DNA of 64,000 nt from Kingdonia uniflora. Taxonomy: Eukaryota > Streptophyta > Magnoliopsida > Ranunculales > Circaeasteraceae. Positions within the stretch are counted from its first letter, which is position 1. Each line of letters starts with the position of its first letter. The position numbers were made by a program, and so were the translations under genes. The notes under the pieces were generated by a model. It was not told the DNA's origin and made no database searches. It saw nothing but the letters and a program-made list of their open reading frames with translations. The DNA is taken from the NCBI GenBank assembly GCA_014058105.1, contig JACGCM010001747.1:1178001-1242000 (forward strand), read 5' to 3'. Of this stretch, positions 24,401-35,202 are shown piece by piece.

Positions 24401-26356
24401 ATACCAAGTAGCTTAAGCATTAGATGAATATATGATAAATAAATAAATCCTAAATATGCACATGCATAGCTAAGATAGACTGTAATGCATAAATCAGGGG
24501 AAATAACCAAAAAGAATTAGAGAATGACACATACCTGACGATGTTCACAAAATAGCGACACAAACATTCAGGATGACTGAAACGATTTACTTAATGGAAC
24601 ATATACCAATGGTGCTAATCCAGGACTCATCAGATAAAATATTTTTCATTACTGATATCACCGTCTCATAGCACACACTCTTCACCATCTCGTTTTGAGC
24701 CATTACTGCAATATTGCATCGTAATTGTGGTAGAAGATCCTTCTTCTAAACTCAAATGGATCTCACTTTCTTTCATTTTTCTGTCGCTTGAGTCAAATTC
24801 CTGAAACCATAACAAAAAATTTGGACAAAAAAAAGAATTAGCAAACGTTTGGGCATATGATCGATAGAGTTTCCCTCTTTCCCTGGAAAATTCATTCATA
24901 TCATAGAATTCAGGAACATATCTGCAATAAGGAGCAAGATGACCCTTTCGACCACAAACCTGACAATAAAACATACGAAAGACAAAAGGCTTCTTAGTCT
25001 GCCTATGAGGAGCATTAGTAACACTTTATTTGGGCAAAGATGGTACTAGAGTAGCTTTGACAAACTTGGTGATTTGAGGTATAGTAAACTTAGTATTTTG
25101 CTCATCAAATCCAAGTCCTCTTTTGTCAGTACCATTTTTGCTCATACTTAACATTTTGTCAATATTTTTTTCTCCATAGAGAAGAACTTCAAGTTTCTGC
25201 TTAGTGGAAGTCAAGACAAGTTTAAGCTTCTTAAGTTCAGTTTCAGTCAATTTTAACTTCCCCACAACAGTATGTTTTTCTTTTTTACAAATATCAAGTT
25301 TGACATTAAGAACATCTTTCTCATTCTTAAGTTTCTCAAGCTGAGAAACAACTTGAGAATACAAATCTTCAAACTTGAGTTCTTCATTATTATCACTTTC
25401 ATAACTACTCTGATCTTCAGTAGAGTTTTCTAGCTCAAAAGGGTCTGAATAATTATTACTGGAGTTTATTATAGTAGAAAACGCACAATAGTTATCATTT
25501 TCATATTCTTGGGGATAATCATTATTAGCATCAAATTCATCATTATCATCATCCCAAGTAACTTTAATATTCATGGCTTTATGGTTACTATTAGAACTCT
25601 TAGTGGGACAGCTGTGAGCATAGTGACCAAACTTGTGACACCTATAACATTCAACGTTATTTAAGTCTTGTTCAAGATTGGTCTGTTTGCCATACGACTT
25701 AGCACGGTCATGAGGACGTGACTTGTAATTCATATTTTGCCCTTGTTTCTCAAATTACTATTTTTTTAGGAGTTTTCTAAACTGTTGGCTTATAATAGCA
25801 ATCTGTGAATCAAAGTCCAATTCCTCATTATCGTCAGAGGCACATAAGTTGTCAACTTATCTGGTTCCCTGAGAAGACGAAGAGTTGGAGGAAGACTTAA
25901 AATCCAAACTCTTATTCTTTTTAGGGTTTTCCATTTCCATCTCGATTTCAAATGTTTACAATTTTCCAGCAAGTGTGTTAGGTTTCATAGTTTTAAGATT
26001 TTGTACTTCCTCTATATCATTACATCAACCTCAATGTTTTACATTTTTGATTGATGTCAAATTGTCTCTCTGATAAACGAATTTTTGCTCTCACAAAAAT
26101 AACTTGTTGCCAAAGAAAAGAGAAAAATAGAGTTAGTGAGAAGAGAGGCAAAGTTTCCTTTAAATTGATGTTTAACTTTTCTTGAGACTCGTTCGAACGG
26201 CATCCAAGCTTGTTCAAACGACTTCGACAATATCAGTCTTCGATAATTCTATTCTTTAGCCCTAGATCATCCTTCTTGGTTTATCCTGTCACTGTCTTCG
26301 ACTGAGATAACCATTAACCTTTATATACGCGAAATGAAGCAAACCAAAACCTTTCA
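21440..26356 (-). mobile_element. SIRE-like Ty1/copia remnant (minus)
   Basis: Two direct LTR copies flank Gag-related sequence: about 21440-22215 and about 26025-26356. Both start, on the minus strand, TGAAAGGTTTTGG and share GTCGTTCGAACGA-type motifs. A purine-rich tract (AAATGGGGAGAT) precedes the left copy, as expected for a 3' LTR on the minus strand. The right copy is cut and joins directly to the middle of gag at about 26020, so the primer binding site and Gag N-terminus are gone. Pol is missing. Region 22260-24660 is the long untranslated/3' section with CCCCCTC tracts and contains no gene I can support. Confidence 0.65.
24666..25972 (-). pseudogene. Gag of SIRE-like copia element with zinc knuckle, fragmented
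   Basis: The longest open stretch, 25026-25733, encodes a CCHC zinc knuckle (CYRCHKFGHYAHSC) near its start. An Asn/Asp/Glu-rich acidic stretch and a Lys-rich coiled coil (LEKLKNEKDVLNVKLDICKK) follow. A second knuckle-like motif (CQVCGRKGHLAPYC) lies at about 24920-24970. Upstream codons from about 25970 continue the same Gag in broken frames (NPKKNKSLDFKSSSNSSSS). Such Gag proteins package the element's RNA. There is no start region, and no protease or RT follows, so the copy is dead. Confidence 0.7.
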
Positions 26357-27137
26357 TAGGTTATCGGGGTTTAGTACCCCTTTTTGACCTAGGCTCTGGA
26401 TTCTCACATGTTGACATTTTTCCTTGCTCCTTTTACATAGTTCATGGCTATACTCGAGATTTGTGATATTTATTCATCTTTCAGTTCTAATCATGCGAGT
26501 ATGCCTTGCATTGTAAAAGTTTGTAGAGTTATTTTGGCTTATAGAAATCCTTATTATATTACTTTAAGATCGAACTTATTCTTAGGCAGTTGTTTCCCTT
26601 GTAATAGATCATTCCTACCTCAAATACTAGATTCCCTTTAATTGGTCAAAATTCTAGCAAAAGTAATAAATGCAACATTACCGTGAAGTGCATTTGCTTC
26701 GAGAAATACCGGTCAACATGAAATATCTTATAATTAAATGGTGGTACATCTAACTTAAGATAGTGTTCCAAAAATTTCTAAGCATGTATTTGATGAAAAT
26801 TTAAATTTTACAGTTTTTACGATCAAAATATTTAGACCATAACCAAATAGTTCCGAGCTTTCAAAAACTTGCTAAAGAATTCTGTAAATTACCATAATGA
26901 CCTATCTTTTATCTAAAATGAGTGAAAAATGTTAACAATTTTACCCCACCACCAAAATAGAAAGAAATATTACCCTAATGTTTGAGTATATACCTTAAAA
27001 GAAGGGAAAAAGAAAATCAGAACATTGTACCTGATATAACATGGGTTGCCTCCCATATAGCACTAAGTTTATTATCTTCAGCTGGACGAAATGAGGAACC
27101 CCCAAACTGAGTGAAAGCTAGGTGAAAAAGATATGGA
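26357..27137 (-). mobile_element. Post-integrase region of Athila-like element
   Basis: Directly 3' of the integrase on the minus strand come CAGTTTGGGGGTTCCTC (near 27107) and GCTATATGGGAGGCAACCCA (near 27050), phrases typical of the leader after integrase in Athila/Tat-type elements. No gene was found here. Confidence 0.5.
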
Positions 27138-28193
27138 TGTCACTCATCATATACTGGGTCCAGGAGCTTCAAGTCTTCATTGGTGAAGCTAAAATGTTCA
27201 TAATATGGCTTAAGCCGTTGACCGTTCACATTATGCATTTTGCCAGTGCTAGGTTCTGTAACCTCAATTGTACCATGTGGATAAGCTATTTTGACAATGA
27301 GAGGGCCGGTTCATAGAGATTGAAGTTTTCCAGGAAACAAATACAACCGAGAAGAGTACAATAAGACTTTTTGATTAGGTTCAAAAGATTTTCGCAAAAG
27401 ATTTTTATCATAAAATGCTTTCATGTGTTCTTTGCAAGTCTTTGCTAATTGGTATGCATCATTCCGTAGTTCTTCAAACTCATCGAGTTAAAGCTTGTGA
27501 TATAAACCGGTTTTCCCAATATCAAAATTTAATGCTTTTATTGCCCAATAGGCGCGATGTTCCAATTCAACAGGGATGTGATATGCTTTTCCATAGACTA
27601 ATCGGTATGGAGACATTCCAATAGGTGTCTTAAAAGTTGTACGGTAAGCCCAAAGAGCATCAGTTAGTCGAGTTGACCAATCTTTATGGTTTGCGTTTAT
27701 CGTCTTTTGGAGAATATTTTTGATATCTCTATTGCAAACCTCCACTTGCACACTAGTCTGTGGATGGCAAGGTGTAGCTACCTTATGTGTTACTCCATAT
27801 TTTTTTATTAAGTTCGTAAACATTCTAGTGTTGAAATGCGACCCTCCATCACTAATGATCGTCCTCGGTGTACCAAAATGGGAGAAAATGTTCTCTTTAA
27901 GAAACTTGACAACAACTGAACTATCATTGGTTTTGGTAGGAATGGCCTCTACCCACTTAGTTACATAGTCAACTGCTAACAAGATGTATGCATACCCTGA
28001 AGATGGTATAAATGTACCCATGAAGTCGATGCCCCAAACGTCGAAGGATTCAATAATCAAAATAGGGTTTAGGGGCATCATATTTTGACGAGACAAAGCT
28101 CCCATTCTCTGGCATCTATCATAAGCTTTGCAAAATTCGTGAACATCACGAAATAAGGTTGGCCAATAAAAACCACATTGTAAAATTTTTGCA
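27138..28193 (-). pseudogene. Ty3/gypsy integrase (Athila-like), truncated
   Basis: The minus-strand frame starts inside the zinc finger (FCKAYDRCQRMGAL, only the CC half present). It runs through the complete DDE core: GIDFMG, IISDGGSHF, and E 35 residues later in VQVEV. It continues into the GPY-like C-terminal region (VNGQRLKPYY). A stop at 27488-27490 separates core from C-terminus, and another interrupts further on. The upstream side breaks at 28193, where unrelated T-rich DNA begins, so RT and RNase H are missing. The longest open stretch (27490-28105) is 205 codons. Confidence 0.85.
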
Positions 28194-28477
28194 GAGGTTT
28201 TTTTTGAACTGAACTGTTGTAAATCTATTACTGTTATATGAATTAAATTGCTGTTGTTGTATCCCTGTTACTCATGATGTTATCTGTTGAATTGAATTAC
28301 TGTTGATGTTGTTGTTGCTGTTATATTGAATTGTTGTTGAATTGAATTGATGTTATCTATTGCTGTTGTACCCCTATTTTACAACTTATGCCCTGTTTGC
28401 TATTTATTGTTATGTTGTGTTTACTGTTTGATAATTTAGAGTTCCAAATTAATGTTGTGTTAAGAATTTGGGGCATC
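28194..28477. other. Low-complexity GTT/ATT-rich DNA
   Basis: The stretch has repeated TTGTTG, TGAATTG and CTGTTGTTG words and no gene. It lies between the integrase break and the left target duplication of element 2. Confidence 0.5.
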
Positions 28478-28482
28478 CCCTC

Positions 28483-28960
28483 TCTAGTAGCATATTCCCC
28501 AGTTTTAACAAGAGTAAGCCAGTTAAGCGTAGTCAAAGACAAATAACATTTGAGAAGATACCTCAAGTCCTCGACCTATTAAAGGTAGATGTTATGCCTG
28601 GTCAAGAAAGAACTGTTAGAGATCCGCGAAGTTTGCCCACTCCTCCCGGAATAGGAGACTATTTCATCTTTTTTTTAAACTGCCTGTATCTACTATAAAT
28701 ACAGGCAGAGAATAGATTGATCAAAGACCAGAATCTGCAACTTTACTATCCTTACTTCTTAATCCCTACTACCACTTCCAAAAACTTGTAACAACTAGCA
28801 ATATACTGGATTTTACATCAAAATCCTCACAAAGGTCGTGGTTTTTCTCAGTTTTTACTGAGTTTTTTCGCATAAAATCTTATCCGTTTAGCTTTTTATT
28901 GCATTCCCCTTACGAATAAGTATTGGCAAAGATTATCCTTCCAAAAAATATACCACTACA
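28483..28960 (+). repeat. Left LTR of element 2
   Basis: 478 bp, ending CCACTACA. Its TATA lies between perfect palindrome arms CTGCCTGTA and TACAGGCAG at 28680-28708. The primer binding site starts at 28961. Confidence 0.88.
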
Positions 28961-29623
28961 ATTGGCACCGTCTGTGAGAATTACCACACTTTTCTTTACT
29001 ACGACTGATATAAAAATCTTCCCATGACAAACATGAACCTGAGAAGCCATTCCAGCATCGTGAGAGACCAAAAAATTATGGATCCATACTATCAAGATGA
29101 TGGATAGATTGTGGATCCATACTATCAAGATGCGTATGCATCAGAATGTTAAACCGTCTATACAATCTTTGATTGATCTCGATCCATACTTTATAAGTAT
29201 GCATCCATACTATCATTCAATTTATGCGAATACTATAAGAATACAAGATATTCTACTTCACATTCCTTACTTATCTAACAAACTATAAACAACTCTGGTT
29301 TTTCTCGAATCTAAATCCAGATACCCGTCTAAAAATAGACATCTGGTACTCTTTCTCATTACTTGCCATTTCATGGCCATCGGTTACTTGTCACACCAAC
29401 AAGCGTTGCTTCCTTATCTAATCGATCTACAATCACTTTCGACAATATCAATTTGCCGATTTTGCTACCTATCATAATTCACAAAATATATGCAACAGTT
29501 GTCATAAAACATTTTCTCTAAAAAAAAATCCATCATTCAACATACCATATGCATAAAATTGTTTTGATCCCACCGACTATTTTTACATACTTCCACACAT
29601 ATAATACTGCTTATACAAAAATT

Positions 29624-31847
29624 TTATGCTACAAGAGAAGATATTACTTCATCCACATTCAGAAAACCTTCGGGTACAAGAAGATATGCTAGCTCCCTAG
29701 GATATGAGACATCAACTTCCATCATCACCACATCCTCGACGACTTCTATCTCTCCACGAACTTCGAGAGTCTCTGACACTTCGTCTTCTGAACTTGAATC
29801 ATCGAAGACAACACTACATGACTTCACCAACCCCTTATAAAAAAATTTCCTCACCTCCAACTCCGCACACTGCCTTACAAAATGGGCCCTCACTTCCTTA
29901 TATCTCTCCAACTTCTCTATATTCAACTGAGCCTTAACCTTATCAAGAACCTTGCCCTGCTCCAGCTCTATCGCCTTTCATGCATCGGGAACCTACTCCC
30001 TTACATCCTTCTCAAAGTTTGCTTTATGCAACGCCAAAGCCTCCAATTTTTCTTTTTCCAAAATTTTCTTCGCTTCACGAAGCGTAGCATCCCTCGCCTT
30101 TTTGCATCCAGCTTTGCATTTAGCCCATCCTTCTCCTCGATCAAATCTTTCTTTAAATTTTTATATGCCAGAACTTGATTTGCCAGATCACTGCTGCCAA
30201 CAATGCGATCTTTGGCTTTTGTCAGCAACTTCTTGATCTGCATTACATTCATAAATTAAGTATTCGAATGACTTACCAGTTTATTTAATCGAAGCAAAAC
30301 AGTAAAATTTCTCACCTTTGACATATTTCACTGGCCCTCGCCAAGAAATGTAATCAAGCTCTCAGCCTCCACCAAACAGTCATCCAACTCCACCTTCAAC
30401 GCATCCGTCCTAGACATATACGAGTCCATTGTCTGCTGAACTTCAATCTCAGACTCCTCAACAAACTTATTCTTCGACGCCTCACCACTCCCTTTCTTCT
30501 TCGGGAGCACACTCCCCGCACCCCATGAAGGACGCCCATCTACCATAACAACAGGATTAACGATACCAGCTACCTCCTTCATTGTCACTGTCGAGTAGTC
30601 CTCTTGTGAGGAAGTACCGGATGAACAGCTTGGCTCGCAACCCTTTTCTTCTTGCTCTTTTCCAGAGATTATCTAAACATGGCATCTATCTCTATATCAG
30701 TATTGTACCCAGCTAGGGAATGATTTTCTAAAGGCAGACTAGCCACTGCAGCCCTCTTGTTCTTCGTCGATATCTTACCGTTGATAACAGAAACTTTAAC
30801 ACCTTTGGTCCTCGACCTCTTTAACCTGGCCTCTCAGAATAGGGTGCCCACTTGATCTTGGTCGATGACCAGATTATCGATCCTACCAAAGAATCCTTTC
30901 ATGATCTTTTACAACTCTTCTTTAACTTTAGAGCTCCTATCGACCTCCTTCAAAGCTGCACATACATAATAATACAGGTACAATAAATTCACATACAATC
31001 ACTACTTGCAACATCGACAATTTAGTTACCTAACCATAAACCTAGATAAAAGGTCTTTCTCTTTAAGGGCTCCCCAGGGTCCTTCCTGTCAAACTTATAG
31101 TTTCCAGAGACAAGTAAACGTTCGTCGCTGTATCGCCCTCCGGTTGATACCATGTCATAAAATAACGGTCTTTTAAGAAACCTCGCTAAGTAACGATAAC
31201 CTAGTTTCTTCGGGTTCATCTTCAGTGTGTAGTACACACATAAATTATCGACTGCTATCAACTCCTCCCCCCTGGCCTTGATTCGACCATTTATTACCCC
31301 ACATACCCTAAACAGATCATATACATTTAGATTGAACTGACCAGGTGCTACATCGAAGAAGTTTATCAACTTTTTCTGGTCAGCTCGAAAAAAACTTCAA
31401 CCCTTTCTTAATTTGTTCTCGATGAGCCAGAATCCCATCCAAGAGTATTTCCTGGTCAATCATATCATACTGGTACTCCTCTAGCCTAATATCTCCAAGA
31501 ATACTGTATTTTTTCTTGAACCTCAAATTTTCTTTCGTCTTCGGATCATCTCCGTAACAGGCCTCCTCACCTTCCTGTATATCTTCCTCCCCACCCCCAC
31601 TACTTTCCCGATCACTCACTTGTGGCTTGTGATCCATGTATGTTTCAGCGGCCTCCTCGTCAGACACTTCGACAACCCTAGATACTACCCTAAACTAGTC
31701 GATGCTAGCTAAACCAGCACTACTCGAACCCACCCTATATCTACTTCCCAACTATTGCGTACAGATAGACACATCAATCATCAGAGGCCCTACATCTTGG
31801 AGATTCTCATATATCTCTTTATCATCAATTTGATTTGTTTTAGCCAT
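29624..31847 (-). pseudogene. Antisense spliced gene (aORF) of element 2, decayed
   Basis: Homologue of the 15280-17517 gene. Exons are 31847-31035 (ATG then AKTNQIDDKEIYENL), 30955-30316 and 30237-29624, with GT-AG introns of 79 nt (30956-31034) and 78 nt (30238-30315). These are the same lengths as in element 1, and the middle exon is 640 nt in both. The conserved core block is well kept here (31022-31369: [33 protein letters not shown]), and the codon that is TGA in element 1 is cysteine. Breaks include stops in the first exon near 31740-31760, several stops in the middle exon and a frameshift in the coiled-coil exon. Function is unknown; a 'putative gypsy-type transposon' family link is inferred. 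Confidence 0.72.
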
Positions 31848-32584
31848 TTTTAAGAACTTGTAAATCAGATTCCATATTTTTACCACAGTTAGTATCTATC
31901 ATATTTGATACATATATATGTTCATAGGTTCATATGTTCATATTTATAAGAGATGAGGAGATTACTCTCCAACACATCATTCTCATATAAATCAATTCGA
32001 TCTACTATTGTTACTTACAGTTACATCTTACTACGTTCAGTTCTCAATGAAATTTTATTTATTTTTTTTCTAAATAATATACATCGATTACTATATTAAT
32101 TATAATTTTGGTCGAGTTACAGGAATATCTCTAGTTCTCGAAGATGCTACACCTATTTCCCGCCAAAACACTCTCATTCAAAATACGGATATCATTTTCT
32201 CCGGCACAAATTCCGGCATATCTAAACTACTTTAACGAAAAAATCCCCAACAATCTCGTCGAAACCCAACAATTCCCCTACAGTTGCGCAGTCCTCACCG
32301 CGTCAACAACCATACTCTATCTACCCCTCATCACCAATTACACGAATATCTCATACCCCAATCCCTTTATTAACCATTACGACTCCATTGCCACCAATAA
32401 AACCACCTACAATGATCACAATTACGATTTCTAGATAAAACCCTAACACATTTAAATCTTCCCTACCAACCAATCCATTTATTTTCCTTCAAATTCAATC
32501 TACAAATACCTTAACAATACCTAATGCTATAGAGTTAAGTAAACATTTAATCACAGAATAATACAAAACATTAAAACTATTAAC

Positions 32585-32735
32585 CTTGTTTACGCGCTGC
32601 TTCCATATCCCTCTCTTTAGCCCGCTTTGCTCTTTTGATCAGCACGACAATCTCCTCCTTCCCAATTGTTGGCAATGATCCAAGTGACGAGCACAGTGAA
32701 TTCGCATTGGATAATTTTTTTTTGGAGTTTGTAAA
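32585..32735 (-). other. Likely first exon of the antisense gene, element 2
   Basis: This is the counterpart of 18303-18455. It follows the antisense TATA box and ends with donor AACAAG then GTTAAT. The encoded AKRAKERDMEAARKQ stretch is conserved, but no conserved ATG precedes it, so coding status is open. Confidence 0.4.
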
Positions 32736-32739
32736 ATAC

Positions 32740-32787
32740 GAACAGTCGCCCACCTCTGAAATATTTATAGACCCCACGCGACTGTTC
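32740..32787 (-). promoter_or_regulatory. Antisense core promoter: TATA box inside a 10-bp inverted repeat (element 2)
   Basis: TATAAATA on the minus strand (within 32761-32769) is flanked by arms GAACAGTCGC (32787-32778) and GCGACTGTTC (32749-32740). Total span is 48 bp, identical to element 1, although the bases between TATA and the downstream arm differ. Confidence 0.7.
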
Positions 32788-33400
32788 ACCATCCCACTTC
32801 GCGACCGTTCGAGTAATCAATCATAATGCCTTATACGTCTCTTCTAGAAGTCTTTGACTCTTCGCCTTCTTAACACCAATAAACCCCTATACTGTACCTC
32901 CAAACCTTTCATATCTCGAAGAACTTCCTCCGAGACATCCGTACTCAACAATGTACACCCCATTTTATTGTAAAGATACTGCACATCATTTTCTTTATAC
33001 TTCAAAATTTCATCCAAAGGAACACACCTTGCTATAATTAATTACTCCCATCTCCTCCCCCTAATTTCTATTTAATCTACAAATCCTTATATCTAGGGCA
33101 CACGTTCGTCAAAAACTCAAATTCAAATTTCAATCAACATTACAATTACAATACTAGTCATTCTTACCTTCAAGAATTTACCAACTCTAAAATTTATTCA
33201 ACAAAAACTTCCACAACAAAACATCGACAACATCATTATAGCAATAAAGTCTAATCTCATTTCATTTTAAACTGCAAATTCAACCAATACATCTTCTACT
33301 TACAAATTTAAAATTACAAACTCCTAACTACAACGTCATCTTCTTTCTTAATCAGCATCTTTGCACGAGTCCACATATAACTTACACGTTCAGGAGGTCT

Positions 33401-33607
33401 TCAATATTGTAACTGGCATCGAAACTGGAAATCCTCTTCAGCATCCTTCGCCTTTGCCTCGCTCATACCTTCATAGTTCGGTTCCACAGGATCCTCCAAG
33501 TGAACATTGGCATTCCGGAAGCCGATGTACCAGTTAAATAATTTTTAATACTTCGCTTGAACATGACTAAACACTTCTTTACGCACCTGAGATCTCGTCT
33601 TTACCAT
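33401..33607 (-). pseudogene. Second short antisense ORF (MVKTRS type), element 2 copy
   Basis: 69 codons on the minus strand starting MVKTRSQVRKEVFSHVQAKY, with one internal TAA at codon 21 and a terminal TGA. The alanine/glutamate-rich C-terminal half matches the element 1 copy at 19108-19314, which has the same length. Not recognised as a known family. Confidence 0.5.
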
Positions 33608-34159
33608 TTCTTCTAACAATCACAACTCTCACATCTAATAACAGAGGATACTTATAGTCCTCCAAAGTCAAAGTTAACTAACCAACATTTAATTCACCTC
33701 GGAACTATACATTTTTAACAGTCACATCAATCAACCTCGCAATCTGTTCCTAGACCCACTCAGTCAACTATACTTCGAGTTGTTTAGACAATCCAACACT
33801 CACTTTACTTACATTTTACATCGACAAAAATTAGATATACATAGTTGACAAAGACACATATAAACACGAACAAAAGTTGAAGAAAATATCTTTATTTAAT
33901 AGACAAACTGTGACATATTACATTTGACAAACTGTATCCTTCGATTATAGTACATCAAACTACACTGCTATCTTTACATTCGATATGAGGGACTAATTAC
34001 TCTTTGCTTCTTTTTACCAAGATCTGATATTATTGCATCTTTTCACCAGAATCTGGCATTATTTATGGCACCAGGAGCAACGATATCTTAAAAAACTCAA
34101 TGAATCTCAAGTCACTGAACTTATAAAAGTTGCCTCAACAGATGTAAGGCAGCAACAAA

Positions 34160-34342
34160 TTATAGGAAGCCTCTTTCGTTCGGCAAGATCCCTGGACTCC
34201 CACCAGCCAATACATCCTTGCCTTCACTACAAACAATAACCCCTTCTCCCCCAATTTGATACCCTTTCTTGCCTTCAATATTGCATAATGACCCCCATGG
34301 AACCCGTGCATGCATACATTCACTGACTTTAACTCCTCCCAT
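34160..34342 (-). CDS. Short antisense ORF downstream of a TATA box, unrecognised
   Basis: A 60-codon ATG ORF (MGGVKVSECMHARVPWGSLC...) is glycine-rich, with the phrase KKGYQIGGEGVIVCSEGKD. It starts about 165 nt downstream of a minus-strand TATAAATA (34506-34513). It has no counterpart in element 1, where this part is deleted. It may be an exon upstream of the MVKTRS ORF. No function can be assigned. Confidence 0.3.
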   Translation of the reverse strand: MGGVKVSECMHARVPWGSLCNIEGKKGYQIGGEGVIVCSEGKDVLAGGSPGILPNERGFL

Positions 34343-34505
34343 CCTCTACACCATAACAAAATCAATTGAAGAATTACTAAGAACCAGTTTGGGATAGAGC
34401 TTTACCTCAGGTTGTTCACCGTCTTTATCCTCAGATGACGCGTTATGTTACACTTGGGGCGGCATCCTTATAATCCCCCACCGTAACACCCTCCTTGAAA
34501 CTGTC

Positions 34506-34513
34506 TATTTATA
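34506..34513 (-). promoter_or_regulatory. Second antisense TATA box in element 2
   Basis: GGGTATAAATAGACAG on the minus strand is a good plant TATA box. Unlike the promoter at 32740-32787, it is not inside an inverted repeat that I can see. Confidence 0.45.
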
Positions 34514-34699
34514 CCCAACTTGAATCTGCCAGGTCTAATGTACCGTATTAATTGCTCCTCTGGAAATAGATGACCTGATACAGTTCACCTTGACCTCAAA
34601 AATAACAATCTGACGACTCGTGATAAAATTCGGCAACCTCTTCAGCTTCCAACTTCTTCTCGACACAACCACAAGTACTTATGTCGAGAATGGGGCGAT

Positions 34700-35197
34700 T
34701 ATAGTAGCATATTCCCCAGATTCGATAAGAGTAAGCCAGCAAAGCTTAGTCAAAGACAACCATACATGATTGAAGACAGATAACATTCAAGAAGATACCT
34801 CAAGTCCTCAACCTACTAAAAGTAGTCATTGTGCCTGGTCAAGAAAGAGTTGTTAGAAATCCACAAAGTTTGCCCACTCCCCCCCGGAATAGGAGACTAT
34901 TTCTTTCTTTTTGTAAATTGTCTGTATCTACTATAAATACAGACAGAGAATAGATTGTTCAAAGACCAGAATCTATAACTTTACTATCCTTACTTCCTAA
35001 TCCCTACTATCAGTCCCAAAAACTTGTAATAACTAGCAATATACTGGATTTTACATCAAAATCCTCCCCGAGGTCATAGTTTTTCTCAACTTTTACTGAG
35101 CTTTCCATGTAAAATCTTGTTCGTTTAGCCTTTTATTGCATTCACCTTACGAATAAGTATTGGCGAAGATTCTCCTTCTGAAAAATATGCCACTACA
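34700..35197 (+). repeat. Right LTR of element 2
   Basis: 498 bp, preceded by a G-rich tract (GAATGGGGCGAT). TATA palindrome arms at 34918-34946 are TTGTCTGTA and TACAGACAG. It ends CCACTACA and is followed by CCCTC. Confidence 0.88.
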
Positions 35198-35202
35198 CCC
35201 TC

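Larger units (their letters stand above)
28483..35197 (+). mobile_element. Element 2: non-autonomous Tat-like element carrying only antisense genes
   Basis: LTRs at 28483-28960 and 34700-35197 are direct repeats flanked by CCCTC (28478-28482 and 35198-35202). A primer binding site (ATTGGCACCGTCTGTGAG) follows the left LTR. LTR sequence, primer site and 3' region match element 1. However, no Gag beyond a few codons, and no protease, RT, RNase H or integrase, is present in the 5.7-kb interior. The antisense spliced gene, its palindromic promoter, the MVKTRS-type ORF and an extra antisense ORF fill the interior. It would depend on a full family member for mobility. The LTR ends are mutated (TC and TA in place of TG). 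Confidence 0.85.
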
